The notes: generated by a model not told the origin, from the letters alone. A DNA stretch of 13,903 nt from an uncultured Eubacteriales bacterium (GCA_900553825.1 USEV01000007.1:1-13903); one strand, 5' to 3'; shown: positions 1 to 7,400, counted from the stretch's first letter. Made by a program: numbers and translations.

Positions 1-25
1 AAGTATGCTCCTGTCCGCGGGTGTT
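1..25 (+). repeat. Partial third copy of the ~170-bp tandem repeat, cut by the window edge
   Basis: The first 25 bases resemble the 3' end of the complete copies: AAGTATGC...GTCCGCGGGTG here against AAGTACGC...GTCCGTGGGGGTG at 170-196. The offset is about 169-170 bases, close to the 171-base spacing of the complete copies. The T-rich stretch that follows (24-45) also resembles the spacer at 194-216. I infer that the array continues to the left of the window. The match is imperfect and short, so this is less certain than the two full copies. Confidence 0.6.
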
Positions 26-45
26 TCGTTTCCTTGTCTGACGCT

Positions 46-193
46 CAAATATCGCGCTTTTACCGTCGAAAGTCATAGCGTAGAGGAAAATCAAATTTTC
101 CGCCCCTATCCAACCGCGCTATTTGCGTGATACTGCTTAAACTTACCCCCGCGACCTCTCGCGTACGGCAAGTACGCCACGAGTCCGTGGGGG
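46..193 (+). repeat. Structured tandem repeat, copy A (148 bp), possible ncRNA
   Basis: This copy is nearly identical to 217-361. Its differences are scattered substitutions, one single-base indel and one 4-base indel. It folds on paper into two domains. Domain 1 has an outer stem TATCGCGC (49-56) with GCGTGATA (125-132), an inner stem ATAGCG/CGCTAT, and an apical hairpin GGAAAAT-CAA-ATTTTCC. Domain 2 pairs CCCCCGCG with CGTGGGGG and encloses a hairpin GCGTAC-GGCAA-GTACGC. The outer stem and the CCCCC stem each need one G-U pair on the plus strand, which would be C-A mismatches on the other strand, so a plus-strand RNA is favoured. No ORF is shared by both copies. It could be a small-RNA gene, a MITE/REP-like element or a structured DNA repeat; I recognise no named family. 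Confidence 0.75.
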
Positions 194-216
194 TGTGTTC
201 TTTCTTGCTCTTCATC

Positions 217-361
217 CAAATATCGCGCTTTTACCGTCGAAAGTCATAGTGTAGGGGGAAATCAAATTTTCCGCCCCTATCCAACGGCACTATTTGGCGT
301 GATACTGCTTAAACTTACCCCCGCGACCTCTCGCGGCAAGTACGCCACGAGTCCGTGGGGG
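217..361 (+). repeat. Structured tandem repeat, copy B (145 bp), possible ncRNA
   Basis: This second full copy starts 171 bases after copy A, with a T-rich spacer (194-216) between them. The inner stem of domain 1 reads ATAGTG/CACTAT here and ATAGCG/CGCTAT in copy A: both sides changed together and pairing is kept. The apical hairpin uses a G-U pair (GGGAAAT with ATTTTCC), and the lower stem TAGG/CCTA is one pair longer than in copy A. Relative to copy A a TACG is missing in domain 2, which shortens the internal hairpin to about three pairs. I see no promoter, RBS or ORF belonging to it. Confidence 0.75.
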
Positions 362-370
362 CAGCCGTAC

Positions 371-403
371 AAAAAAACTCACACACGAAAACCGTGTGTG
401 AGT
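371..403 (-). terminator. Rho-independent terminator of the Pr6Pr-like gene
   Basis: A perfect 11-bp stem (377-387 with 393-403) has the loop AAAAC. On the plus strand it is preceded by seven A residues (371-377), so on the minus strand the hairpin is followed by a U run. It therefore ends minus-strand transcription and sits about 110 bases past the stop codon of the minus-strand membrane protein gene. It also shields the repeat array to its left from that transcript. The bases between the terminator and the stop codon (404-510) hold nothing I can recognise. Confidence 0.85.
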
Positions 404-510
404 CTTGTCATTTAATATAAGCCATGCCCGCAGGCAAGTGTGTTGACTTATAGCGAGTGTACGCCGACTACTCCCTCACGCGCTCATTCTAGCACCGGCG
501 CGGGGTTGTG

Positions 511-1254
511 TCAACTTTCTGCGCCCTCTTGTGCGGGGAGTCCCGCTTCGGATTGTCGTGCGACGCGCCTGTATGCGGGGAAGGCGCGCAGGCGGAAAGC
601 GGCGATTTTGCGGTCGACGAACACGAAGAGCCGTCCCAGCCCGTAGAACGCCGCCGCCATCACGGGCACGACGGCGGCAACCCATGCGCCGATTATGTCC
701 ACATCGATGAAGGGGTAAGGGTAGCGCGTGGTGCCGTAAAGGGGTGCGCCCACTTCCGCGCGCACGAAGATGTAGATTGCGTAGACGAGAGGGTACAACA
801 GCCATGCGAATGCGGCGTTTCGGGTGGTCCTGCCGTGGGGCAGGAAAATCAGCCAGTCGATGATTGCAAAAAGCGGAACCACGCCGTGCACTATGTAGTT
901 TGCGGCGATGAGCTCGCTCCCTCCGCCCGCCGCCGCCATGTCGAAGTTCTGCCAGCTGAGGAGCGCCCAGTACACCACGAAGGTGATGGTGATGTAAAAG
1001 GTGATCGCAAGCTGCAACGAGCAGTTGAGGTGCGCCGCTTCCCCCCGTACTCCCTCGCGTTTCAGCTGTATCGCCGTCATGACGGTCAGCACCGCGAACA
1101 TGGCGAGCACGAAGAGGTTGGTCTGCATGGTGAAGTAGACGAGCATCGAGGCACCCGATATGGTGAACATTATCGCGTTGCCCGCGATGCCGATTGCAAG
1201 CCCCGCGCTTCTCCACGCGAGGGCAAAGATTCTGTTTTCGGACGCTTTGTGCAT
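511..1254 (-). CDS. Pr6Pr-family integral membrane protein
   Basis: This is a 247-residue protein of unknown biochemical role. It shows about six hydrophobic segments, near residues 9-30, 38-62, 80-99, 114-137, 148-169 and 186-214. Conserved-looking polar residues lie within membrane segments (the QTNLF stretch near 44, NYIVHGVVP near 118, and the tail of segment 5). This pattern and length match the Pr6Pr family, related to FAR-17a/AIG1-like proteins, which has no firmly assigned function in bacteria. There is no cleavable signal peptide beyond the first membrane segment. The ATG follows AGGGTGG by four bases and lies about 14 nt downstream of the predicted transcription start. It is monocistronic, divergent from the LysR gene and ended by the hairpin at 371-403. 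I assign the family from topology and motif recall, so the family call is moderate. Confidence 0.72.
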   Translation of the reverse strand: MHKASENRIFALAWRSAGLAIGIAGNAIMFTISGASMLVYFTMQTNLFVLAMFAVLTVMTAIQLKREGVRGEAAHLNCSLQLAITFYITITFVVYWALLSWQNFDMAAAGGGSELIAANYIVHGVVPLFAIIDWLIFLPHGRTTRNAAFAWLLYPLVYAIYIFVRAEVGAPLYGTTRYPYPFIDVDIIGAWVAAVVPVMAAAFYGLGRLFVFVDRKIAAFRLRAFPAYRRVARQSEAGLPAQEGAES

Positions 1255-1274
1255 TTTTCCACCCTGTCAAAGAG

Positions 1275-1303
1275 ATTATACCCCCTTGCCCGCGAATTTT
1301 CAA
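1275..1303 (-). promoter_or_regulatory. Sigma-A promoter of the Pr6Pr-like gene
   Basis: On the minus strand TTGAAA (1303-1298) is followed after 17 bp by a perfect TATAAT (1280-1275). The expected transcription start is near 1268, only about 14 nt upstream of the ATG at 1254, so the leader is little more than the ribosome binding site. Confidence 0.85.
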
Positions 1304-1346
1304 GCCCGTCCGTCCGCGGGCGACTCCGTCGTTTGCGGCGCGGGAG

Positions 1347-1375
1347 TTGAAGTGCGCCCGCGCGTGTGCTATAAT
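1347..1375 (+). promoter_or_regulatory. Sigma-A promoter of the LysR gene, extended -10
   Basis: TTGAAG (1347-1352), a 17-bp spacer, then a perfect TATAAT (1370-1375) with TG one base upstream (TGCTATAAT, an extended -10). The start of transcription should fall near 1382, just 10 nt before the ATG at 1392. This excludes the upstream in-frame ATGs at 1194 and 1374 as starts. The -35 is about 45 bp from the -35 of the divergent membrane protein gene, so LysR autoregulation could affect both genes. Confidence 0.85.
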
Positions 1376-1391
1376 GCTCACGGAGCGGAAT

Positions 1392-2303
1392 ATGACATTA
1401 AGACAGTTGCGTTACATCATAGCGGTTGCGGAGTGCGGCTCGATTTCGGCGGCGGCGGAGAAGTTGCTCGTCGCCCAGCCCAGTCTTTCCAAGGCGGTTG
1501 CCGAGCTCGAAGAGGAGATGGGAATCACCGTGTTTTTCAGGACTCCCAAGGGCATCCACCTCTCCGAGGAGGGCTCCAAATTCCTCTCCTACGCCCGCCA
1601 GGTGGTGGAGCAGGCGGAGCTTCTGGAAGAGCAGTACAAGGGTGGCCACAGGGCGCGCCGCGTGTTTTCCATCTCCGCACAGCACTATTCGTTCGTCGTC
1701 AACGCCTTCGTGGAGCTCGTCCGCGAGCTCGGCGAGGAGCGCTATGAGTTCACCCTGCGCGAATCGCGCACACATGACATCATCGAGGATGTCCGCACCT
1801 CCCGCAGCGAGCTCGGCGTCATCTTTCTCAGCAGTTTCAACCGCAGGGTGATTCTGCGCATCGTGGAGAACGCGGACCTGCGCTTCACCCCGCTTTTCAC
1901 CGCGTCGCCGCATGTATTCGTGAGCAGGCGCAACCCCCTCGCGGGCAAGAGCTCCGTGACGCTTGCGGATTTGAAGCCCTTTCCCCGTCTGACCTACGAA
2001 CAGGGGCTCATGAACTCCTTTTATTATTCCGAGGAACTGCACAGCACCGAGGAAAGCCCCAAAAACCTCATCGTCACCGACCGCGCGACGCTTTTCAATC
2101 TGCTCATAGGTCTGGACGGCTACACGATTTCCTCGGGCATACTGTCGAGCGACCTCAACGGCACGGACATAGTCGCAATCCCGCTCGTCAGCGACGAGAA
2201 GATGGAAATAGGCTACATCGCCCCCAAGGGCAGGCCGCTCAGCGCCGCGGGCGAGAGATACCTCAAACACCTCGAAGAATACATCAAGGATTACAAGGCA
2301 TAG
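1392..2303 (+). CDS. LysR-family regulator, MtaR/CpsY/MetR-like, probable methionine regulator
   Basis: This 303-residue protein has the full LysR layout. A winged helix-turn-helix covers residues 1-60 (SISAAAEKLLVAQPSLSKAV), followed by a linker helix and a co-inducer domain from about 90 to the end. Stretches in the effector domain, SAQHYSFVVNAF near residue 94, RTHDIIEDV, and DRATLFNLLIGLDGYTI at about 230, match what I recall of streptococcal MtaR/CpsY, which controls methionine genes. The start at 1392 has GGAG six bases upstream and sits just downstream of the mapped promoter. metE and metF follow on the same strand after 145 bp. I infer that it controls that pair in response to methionine status; the ligand cannot be read from sequence. 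The stop is followed by a T run (2304-2310) but no clear hairpin, so read-through into metE is possible. Confidence 0.9.
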   Translation: MTLRQLRYIIAVAECGSISAAAEKLLVAQPSLSKAVAELEEEMGITVFFRTPKGIHLSEEGSKFLSYARQVVEQAELLEEQYKGGHRARRVFSISAQHYSFVVNAFVELVRELGEERYEFTLRESRTHDIIEDVRTSRSELGVIFLSSFNRRVILRIVENADLRFTPLFTASPHVFVSRRNPLAGKSSVTLADLKPFPRLTYEQGLMNSFYYSEELHSTEESPKNLIVTDRATLFNLLIGLDGYTISSGILSSDLNGTDIVAIPLVSDEKMEIGYIAPKGRPLSAAGERYLKHLEEYIKDYKA

Positions 2304-2325
2304 TTTTTTTCTATAGCTCGTCATT

Positions 2326-2341
2326 GAAAATAAGTCTTTTC
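2326..2341 (+). promoter_or_regulatory. Inverted repeat upstream of metE, candidate LysR operator
   Basis: GAAAA-TAAGTC-TTTTC is a 5-bp inverted repeat with a 6-bp spacer, centred about 40 bp before the predicted metE transcription start and overlapping its weak -35. LysR regulators bind interrupted dyads of this size (T-N11-A type). The gene just upstream encodes such a regulator. Short AT-rich dyads arise by chance, so this is a candidate only. Confidence 0.4.
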
Positions 2342-2366
2342 GCATATCGTTCCCCGATGTTATAAT
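2339..2366 (+). promoter_or_regulatory. metE-metF promoter, extended -10 with weak -35
   Basis: A perfect TATAAT (2361-2366) is preceded by TG with one base between (TGTTATAAT, an extended -10). The best -35 is TTCGCA (2339-2344) at 16-bp spacing, matching consensus at four of six positions. A weak -35 with an extended -10 suits an activator-dependent promoter. Transcription would start near 2373, giving a leader of about 76 nt. Confidence 0.7.
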
Positions 2367-2372
2367 TTTTAG

Positions 2373-2448
2373 GCAGGAAAGCCTCTACGGGGCAGTTTCG
2401 TGAAAAATCGAGGGCGGTTTCCTTCGGGAGCCGCAAAAAGGAGAAGAT
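2373..2448 (+). promoter_or_regulatory. metE: Structured 5' leader of metE with hairpin abutting the RBS
   Basis: The predicted leader has a small hairpin GCCTC-TAC-GGGGC (2381-2393). A stronger one pairs 2414-2422 with 2427-2434 and carries a C(UUCG)G tetraloop. The Shine-Dalgarno AAGGAG (2438-2443) starts only a few bases later, five bases before the ATG. UCCUU at 2420-2424, part of the hairpin, is complementary to AAGGA of the Shine-Dalgarno, so an alternative fold could mask the RBS. I do not recognise a SAM, SAH, cobalamin or tetrahydrofolate riboswitch, and no T-box fits in this length. Confidence 0.45.
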
Positions 2449-4719
2449 ATGCAAATTTCCGTCATAGGTTATCCCCGCGTGGGTTCGCAGAGGGAGCTCA
2501 AGTTCGCCACCGAAAAGTATTTCGCGGGCGGCATTTCCGCGGACGCGCTCGGCGCGGCGGCAAAGGCAATCAGAGAGGAACAGTGGCTTGTCCAAAAGGC
2601 GGCGGGAGTGGACTTCATCCCCGCAAACGACTTTTCCTTCTACGACAACACCCTGGACACCGCGGTGCTTTTCAACATCGTTCCCGAGAGATATTCCGCG
2701 CTCGGCGTTTCCCCGCTGGACACCTATTTCGCAATGGCGAGAGGCTATCAGGGCGAGGAGGGCGATGTCAAGGCGCTGGCGATGAAAAAGTGGTTCAACA
2801 CCAACTACCACTACATGGTGCCCGAGGCGGACGACGCCACGGAGCTCGCGCTCGTGGGCGGCAAACCCTTTGAGGAATTTGCGGAGGCAAAGGCACTCGG
2901 CATCACGGCAAAGCCCGTGGTCGTGGGCGCGTTCACCCTGCTCAAGCTCACCCGTTATCTCGGCAAAAAGGGCGCTGCGGATTTCGCCGACGAGGCAATC
3001 CGCGCCTATTCCGACCTGCTCGCGCGCTTCGGAGCGCTGGGTGCGGAATGGGTGCAGTTCGACGAGCCCTATCTCGTGCGCGACCTCACCGCGGAGGACA
3101 TCGCGCTGTTTGAGAAGCTCTATTCCGGCATCCTCGCCGCAAAGGGCGGGGTAAAGGTGCTTTTGCAGACCTATTTCGGCGATGTGCGCGACTCGTACGA
3201 CGCAATCTGCGCCCTGCCTTTCGACGGCGTCGGGCTGGATTTCGTGGAGGGCAAGCAGACCGCCGAGCTGGTGAAAAAGGGTTTCCCCGCCGGCAAGAAG
3301 CTGTTTGCGGGCGTGGTGTGCGGCAAAAACATCTGGCGCAACGACTACAAAAAGTCCCTTGCGGTGCTCGACGGGCTCAAGGCGGCGGGCATAGACGCCG
3401 TGATAAGCACCTCCTGCTCCCTGCTCCATGTGCCTTACACCCTCAGAAACGAGACCAAGCTCCCCGCGGAGTATGCGGAACATTTCGCCTTTGCGGAGGA
3501 AAAGCTCGCGGAGCTCGGAGAGCTCAGGGCGATTGCCGAGGGCAGTGAGGCGGCGGGAAAGGCGTATGCCGCAAATGTCGCTCTCTTTGCCGCGGCAAGG
3601 CCGGATTCCGCCGACCCCGCCGTCAAGAAGAGGGTGTCGGAGATAAAGGAGGCGGATTTCACCCGTCTGCCCGACTTCTACGAGAGGGAAAAGATACAGC
3701 GCGAGGAGTTCGTCCTGCCGCTGTTCCCGACCACGACGATAGGCTCATTCCCGCAGACTGCGGATGTCAAAGCCAACCGCACCGCGAGGAGGAAAGGGGA
3801 GATAACCCGGGAACAGTACGAGGATTTCAACCGCGCCAAGATAAAGGAGTGCGTGGCGTTGCAGGAGGACATCGGGTTGGATGTTCTGGTGCACGGCGAG
3901 TACGAGAGGAACGACATGGTCGAGTATTTCGGCGAGCTGCTGAACGGCTATGTGTTCACCGAAAAGGCGTGGGTGCAGTCCTACGGCACGAGGTGCGTGA
4001 AGCCCCCGATCGTGTGGGGCGATGTCTCCCGTCGCGAGCCCATGACGGTGAAGTGGTCGGTCTATGCGCAAAGCCTCACGAAAAAGCCGATGAAGGGCAT
4101 GCTCACGGGCCCGGTGACCATCCTCAACTGGTCGTTCCCGCGCGAGGACATTTCCCTCAAGGAGAGCGCGTATCAGCTCGCCCTCGCCATCCGCGACGAG
4201 GTGCTCGACCTCGAAAAGAGCGGCATACGCGTCATACAGGTCGACGAGGCGGCGTTGCGCGAAAAGCTGCCCCTCCGCAAGAGCGACTGGTATTCGGAGT
4301 ATCTCGACTGGGCAATCCGCGCCTTCCGTCTGGTGCACAGCGGCGTGCAGGCGAAGACGCAGATTCACACCCATATGTGCTACAGCGAGTTCACCGACAT
4401 CATCAAGGCAATCGACGACATGGACGCGGATGTCATCACCTTCGAGGCGTCGCGTTCGGATTTGCTCATCCTCGATTCGCTGAAGGAGAACAATTTCAAG
4501 ACGGAAGTCGGCCCCGGCGTCTACGACATACACTCGCCGCGCGTGCCCTCGGTCGGGGAAATCAAGGACGCCCTGAAGCGTATGCTGACAAGAATCCCCG
4601 CCCGCAAACTCTGGGTCAACCCCGACTGCGGCCTGAAGACCCGCGGCGTGACGGAAACCGTCGCAAGCCTGCGCAACCTCGTTGCCGCGGCAAAAGAGAT
4701 GAGAGATGAAAACCGCTGA
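2449..4719 (+). CDS. metE: Cobalamin-independent methionine synthase
   Basis: MetE (EC 2.1.1.14) transfers the methyl group of 5-methyltetrahydropteroyl-tri-L-glutamate to homocysteine, the last step of methionine synthesis, in the cytosol. The 756 residues match the full-length two-barrel enzyme (E. coli 753). The N-terminus opens with the family-typical [12 protein letters not shown], and the C-terminal catalytic barrel begins around [10 protein letters not shown] (about residue 425). All four zinc ligands are visible: His642 and Cys644 in HMC, Glu666 in FEAS, and Cys727 in PDCGLK, one off from E. coli numbering. The protein should be active and needs no B12. The RBS AAGGAG lies five bases before the ATG. 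The last 14 bases overlap metF, so the two are co-transcribed and probably translationally coupled. Confidence 0.98.
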   Translation: MQISVIGYPRVGSQRELKFATEKYFAGGISADALGAAAKAIREEQWLVQKAAGVDFIPANDFSFYDNTLDTAVLFNIVPERYSALGVSPLDTYFAMARGYQGEEGDVKALAMKKWFNTNYHYMVPEADDATELALVGGKPFEEFAEAKALGITAKPVVVGAFTLLKLTRYLGKKGAADFADEAIRAYSDLLARFGALGAEWVQFDEPYLVRDLTAEDIALFEKLYSGILAAKGGVKVLLQTYFGDVRDSYDAICALPFDGVGLDFVEGKQTAELVKKGFPAGKKLFAGVVCGKNIWRNDYKKSLAVLDGLKAAGIDAVISTSCSLLHVPYTLRNETKLPAEYAEHFAFAEEKLAELGELRAIAEGSEAAGKAYAANVALFAAARPDSADPAVKKRVSEIKEADFTRLPDFYEREKIQREEFVLPLFPTTTIGSFPQTADVKANRTARRKGEITREQYEDFNRAKIKECVALQEDIGLDVLVHGEYERNDMVEYFGELLNGYVFTEKAWVQSYGTRCVKPPIVWGDVSRREPMTVKWSVYAQSLTKKPMKGMLTGPVTILNWSFPREDISLKESAYQLALAIRDEVLDLEKSGIRVIQVDEAALREKLPLRKSDWYSEYLDWAIRAFRLVHSGVQAKTQIHTHMCYSEFTDIIKAIDDMDADVITFEASRSDLLILDSLKENNFKTEVGPGVYDIHSPRVPSVGEIKDALKRMLTRIPARKLWVNPDCGLKTRGVTETVASLRNLVAAAKEMRDENR

Positions 4720-5557
4720 CCTTTTCGGCGAGAGGACGGTGCTGTCCTACGAGGTTTTCCCTCCCAAGCCCACCACTCCCGTCCGCACAATCTACGACAC
4801 GCTCGAGGAGCTCGTCGGGCTTTCGCCGGACTTCATCAGCGTCACATACGGCGCGGGCGGAAAGGGCAGCGGGGAAACCCTGCGCATCGCGGAGGCAATC
4901 CTGAAAAGCGGCACGACCTGCGTCGCGCACCTGCCGTGCATAGGGCGCACCAAAGGGGAGATTTCCTCCCTGCTGGACGACCTCGCCGCCGCGGGTGTGG
5001 AGAATGTGCTCGCCTTGCGCGGCGACATACCGCCCGAGGGCGCGCCTCGGGGGGATTTCGCTCACGCATCGGACCTCGTTGGCTTCATACGGGAGAGGGG
5101 CGATTTCAACATCGTCGCGGCGTGTTACCCCGAGGGGCACTCCGAATCGGCGAGCCTCGTCGAGGACATTCGCCACCTCAAAATCAAGGTCGACGCGGGA
5201 GTGAACCATCTCATCACGCAACTGTTTTTCGACAACTCGCACTTTTACGCGTTCAAGGAGCGGTGCGCGCTGGCGGGCATAGATGTGCCCATCGAGGCGG
5301 GCATCATGCCCGTCACCAACAAGAAACAGATAGAGCGCATGGTGTCGCTGTGCGGGGTGGAACTGCCCAGAAAGTTCACGGCGGTCATGGAGCGTTACGA
5401 GGACAATCCCGAGGCACTGCGTGACGCGGGCATAGCCTACGCAGTCGACCAGATTGTCGACCTCATCGCGCAGGGGGCGGACGGCATCCACCTCTACACG
5501 ATGAACAACCCCTATGTCGCGAAGAAGATATATTCCGCGATACATACGCTCGTCTGA
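4706..5557 (+). CDS. metF: Methylenetetrahydrofolate reductase
   Basis: MetF (EC 1.5.1.20) is a flavoenzyme that reduces 5,10-methylene-tetrahydrofolate to 5-methyl-tetrahydrofolate, the methyl donor used by MetE. The 283 residues form a single catalytic barrel of normal bacterial length, without the regulatory domain of eukaryotic enzymes. Glu16 in YEVFPPK and Asp107 in ALRGDIPP correspond to the catalytic Glu28 and folate-binding Asp120 of E. coli. [13 protein letters not shown] and EAGIMPVTN are further family motifs. The start overlaps the end of metE by 14 bases and has only a weak purine-rich RBS (AAAGAGATGAGAG), which suggests translation coupled to metE. A terminator follows at 5622. 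Confidence 0.97.
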   Translation: MKTADLFGERTVLSYEVFPPKPTTPVRTIYDTLEELVGLSPDFISVTYGAGGKGSGETLRIAEAILKSGTTCVAHLPCIGRTKGEISSLLDDLAAAGVENVLALRGDIPPEGAPRGDFAHASDLVGFIRERGDFNIVAACYPEGHSESASLVEDIRHLKIKVDAGVNHLITQLFFDNSHFYAFKERCALAGIDVPIEAGIMPVTNKKQIERMVSLCGVELPRKFTAVMERYEDNPEALRDAGIAYAVDQIVDLIAQGADGIHLYTMNNPYVAKKIYSAIHTLV

Positions 5558-5621
5558 AACCTGCGCATCCCCCTCCCGAAAGTCGCCTGCGTGACGGGCG
5601 CGAAGTGCAGCGCAAACGACA

Positions 5622-5648
5622 AAAAACGGAGCTTTATGCTCCGTTTTT
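5622..5648. terminator. Bidirectional terminator between metF and the symporter
   Basis: A perfect 11-bp inverted repeat, AAAAACGGAGC (5622-5632) and GCTCCGTTTTT (5638-5648), has the loop TTTAT. The A run on one side and T run on the other give a GC stem followed by a U tract on both strands. It can therefore end metE-metF transcription from the left and symporter transcription from the right, as their tail-to-tail arrangement needs. The rest of the gap (5558-5699) holds nothing else that I can see. Confidence 0.9.
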
Positions 5649-5699
5649 GCATTGTAAACACCGTTTTTGTGCGAATTATGAAATCCGCAGGGGCGGGAA

Positions 5700-7355
5700 T
5701 CACAGCTTGCAGGAGATGCTCGCTTCCGCCTCCTCGCGGGAGATTTTGCCCATGTTCGCGTCCGCCATGAGCTGGACATCGCGGTCCTTGAGCTTGTAGA
5801 ACTGCAACAGCACGAAGGCTATCAGGTTGCCTATCGCGGGCAGGAGAATGTAGATGAACCACAGACCTTTGATTGCGCCCTCGGGCTGAGTGATGCCCTG
5901 TGCCGCAAGTGCCGCGAGCTCCTCAAAGTTCTCCGCCTCGATGTCGATCCACCCGAAGAGGGGCAGGATGAAGAGGGCGAGCGAGCCCGTTATCGCCGCG
6001 GTCAGTTTCGCCATGAATGTCTGCAGCGAGAATGTGATGCCCTTTGCCTCGATGCCGGTCTTGAAGCGGCCGTATTCGGCGCAGTCCGGCGTGAACATGA
6101 AGAGCAGGATTGCCGACACCGCCGCAGGCACGCAGTTGAGCACGGAGAGGATGATGTACACCACGAAGTTCTTGTACGCCGCAAAGAAGATGATGAAGGA
6201 AATCACCACCTGCGCCAGCAGGCAGAAGCGGTAGAGGGTGATTTTGTTGAACTTCTTTATGAGTGCGGGGACGAGCAGCGCGAAAATCAGCGACGGGATT
6301 GTCGACACCAGCATGACGACGGTTGCGAACAGCGAGTTGCCGAACACATAGAACGAGGTGAACAGTTGCAGCGACGCCATCATGTTCATGCCCGACGAGA
6401 ACAGGAACGCCAGGTAGTATATGAGCAGATACTTGTTGGAGAAGAGATATTTCAGCATCCTCCGTATGGTGAAGGATTGCTCGGGCGGCAGGTTGGAGAC
6501 TCGTTCCTTGCCCTTGATGCAGAAGGGGAGCATGGTGGCAAACGCGATGATGCCCAGCACCACGGCTATGACGACATAGTTCGACCCCACGGCTTCGCTC
6601 AGCAGAATCATGACCACGAGGGAGGCGAGTCCGCCGCCCGCCGAGGCGAAGATGCCCTTGACGGACAGCATCTTGTCGCGCTCGCCGAGGTTGCCCGTGA
6701 GCACGGTTATACTGCCGTAGAGAGGCGCGTCGCAGAGGGTGTAGGCGGTGTCCCAGAGGACATAGAAAACGGCGAGCCATGCGAGCTTTCCGCCGCCGGG
6801 GATGTCGGCAGGCAGGCAGAACAGCAGAATCGTCGCGATGGGTATCAGCGCGACGGAGATGCGCAGCCACGGCATGAACTTGTTGCCGCTCTTGAATTTG
6901 ACCTTGTCGAAAATGGTGCCGAAAACCGCGTCGTTGATCGCGTCCCAGACTTTGACGCAGATGAGCACCGTCGCGGAGAGCGCGGGGTCGACGCCCTGCA
7001 GGAGCAGGAAGGTCATCAGGTTGTAGGCGACGAGAGAGTAGATGACATTCTGACCCGTGAAATAGAAATAGTAGCTGAACTTCTCTCCGCCCGGCACGAC
7101 ATAGCCCTTCAGATTGATGCCGAAGAGGTATTTCAGAAATCCCACGAATTTCACGCCGACGGATTGCTTTGCGGCAGGCGACGCGACGCCCTCCGCGGCG
7201 GTGCCGTCAGCGCCCTCGGCGGAGCACTCCGTCACGGGCTCCGCGGCGGAATCCGCGACGACCGGTGCCGTCACGGGTGCGTCGGAAGGCGACGGGGAGC
7301 CGGGCTCGCCGGCGTCGGGTGCGGGTTGTTGCGTGATGAAATCTTTTTCGTCCAT
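5700..7355 (-). CDS. GPH-family (glycoside-pentoside-hexuronide) cation symporter, MFS superfamily
   Basis: This 551-residue inner-membrane transporter probably imports a sugar or glycoside with Na+ or H+; the substrate cannot be told. From about residue 95 it has the multi-helix MFS/GPH fold. The family motif in the helix 2-3 loop is VWDAINDAVFGTIFDK (Asp138, Asp142, Gly146, Asp150), followed by GNKFMPWLR. The C-terminus ends in the typical FYKLKDRDV. Residues 1-65 are an unusual Ala/Pro/Glu/Ser-rich, acidic, probably disordered extension with a single lysine before residue 63. I chose the start at 7355 over the in-frame ATG at 7373 because the latter overlaps the -10 box, while the former has GGGGGGAA just upstream. 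It is a single gene facing metF tail-to-tail and argG head-to-head, and no glycoside hydrolase lies nearby to hint at substrate. Confidence 0.92.
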   Translation of the reverse strand: MDEKDFITQQPAPDAGEPGSPSPSDAPVTAPVVADSAAEPVTECSAEGADGTAAEGVASPAAKQSVGVKFVGFLKYLFGINLKGYVVPGGEKFSYYFYFTGQNVIYSLVAYNLMTFLLLQGVDPALSATVLICVKVWDAINDAVFGTIFDKVKFKSGNKFMPWLRISVALIPIATILLFCLPADIPGGGKLAWLAVFYVLWDTAYTLCDAPLYGSITVLTGNLGERDKMLSVKGIFASAGGGLASLVVMILLSEAVGSNYVVIAVVLGIIAFATMLPFCIKGKERVSNLPPEQSFTIRRMLKYLFSNKYLLIYYLAFLFSSGMNMMASLQLFTSFYVFGNSLFATVVMLVSTIPSLIFALLVPALIKKFNKITLYRFCLLAQVVISFIIFFAAYKNFVVYIILSVLNCVPAAVSAILLFMFTPDCAEYGRFKTGIEAKGITFSLQTFMAKLTAAITGSLALFILPLFGWIDIEAENFEELAALAAQGITQPEGAIKGLWFIYILLPAIGNLIAFVLLQFYKLKDRDVQLMADANMGKISREEAEASISCKL

Positions 7356-7371
7356 AGGTTCCCCCCATGCC

Positions 7372-7400
7372 ATTATATAACGGAGAGCCCGTGTTCACAA
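7372..7400 (-). promoter_or_regulatory. Sigma-A promoter of the symporter gene
   Basis: On the minus strand TTGTGA (7400-7395), a 17-bp spacer and a perfect TATAAT (7377-7372). Transcription should begin near 7365, only about 10 nt before the start codon at 7355, which settles the start choice for this gene. Confidence 0.75.

Noticed and set aside
1-361. CRISPR array
   Set aside because: The repeats are ~145-148 bp with a 23-bp spacer, not short repeats with unique spacers, and no cas genes are near.
440-646. Small plus-strand ORF of 68 codons
   Set aside because: It has no RBS, overlaps the 3' end of the membrane protein gene and has a Ser/Arg-rich low-complexity translation.
476-1381. Long ORFs overlapping the Pr6Pr-like gene in other frames, and similar long antisense ORFs across metE, argG, argH and argB
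   Set aside because: They are shadows of high-GC coding sequence: Arg/His/Gly-rich translations, no RBS, and no family motifs. The opposite frames carry clear enzymes.
1194-1391. Longer LysR start at 1194 or 1374
   Set aside because: Both lie upstream of the predicted transcription start (~1382), and the extra residues show no LysR similarity. The ATG at 1392 has GGAG at correct spacing and gives the canonical N-terminus.
2304-2448. SAM, cobalamin or T-box riboswitch upstream of metE
   Set aside because: The leader is only ~76 nt and I find none of the conserved cores (no T-box sequence, no B12 box).
7356-7373. Symporter start at 7373 (MAWGEP...)
   Set aside because: That ATG overlaps the TATAAT box of its own promoter, while the ATG at 7355 follows a strong G-rich RBS.
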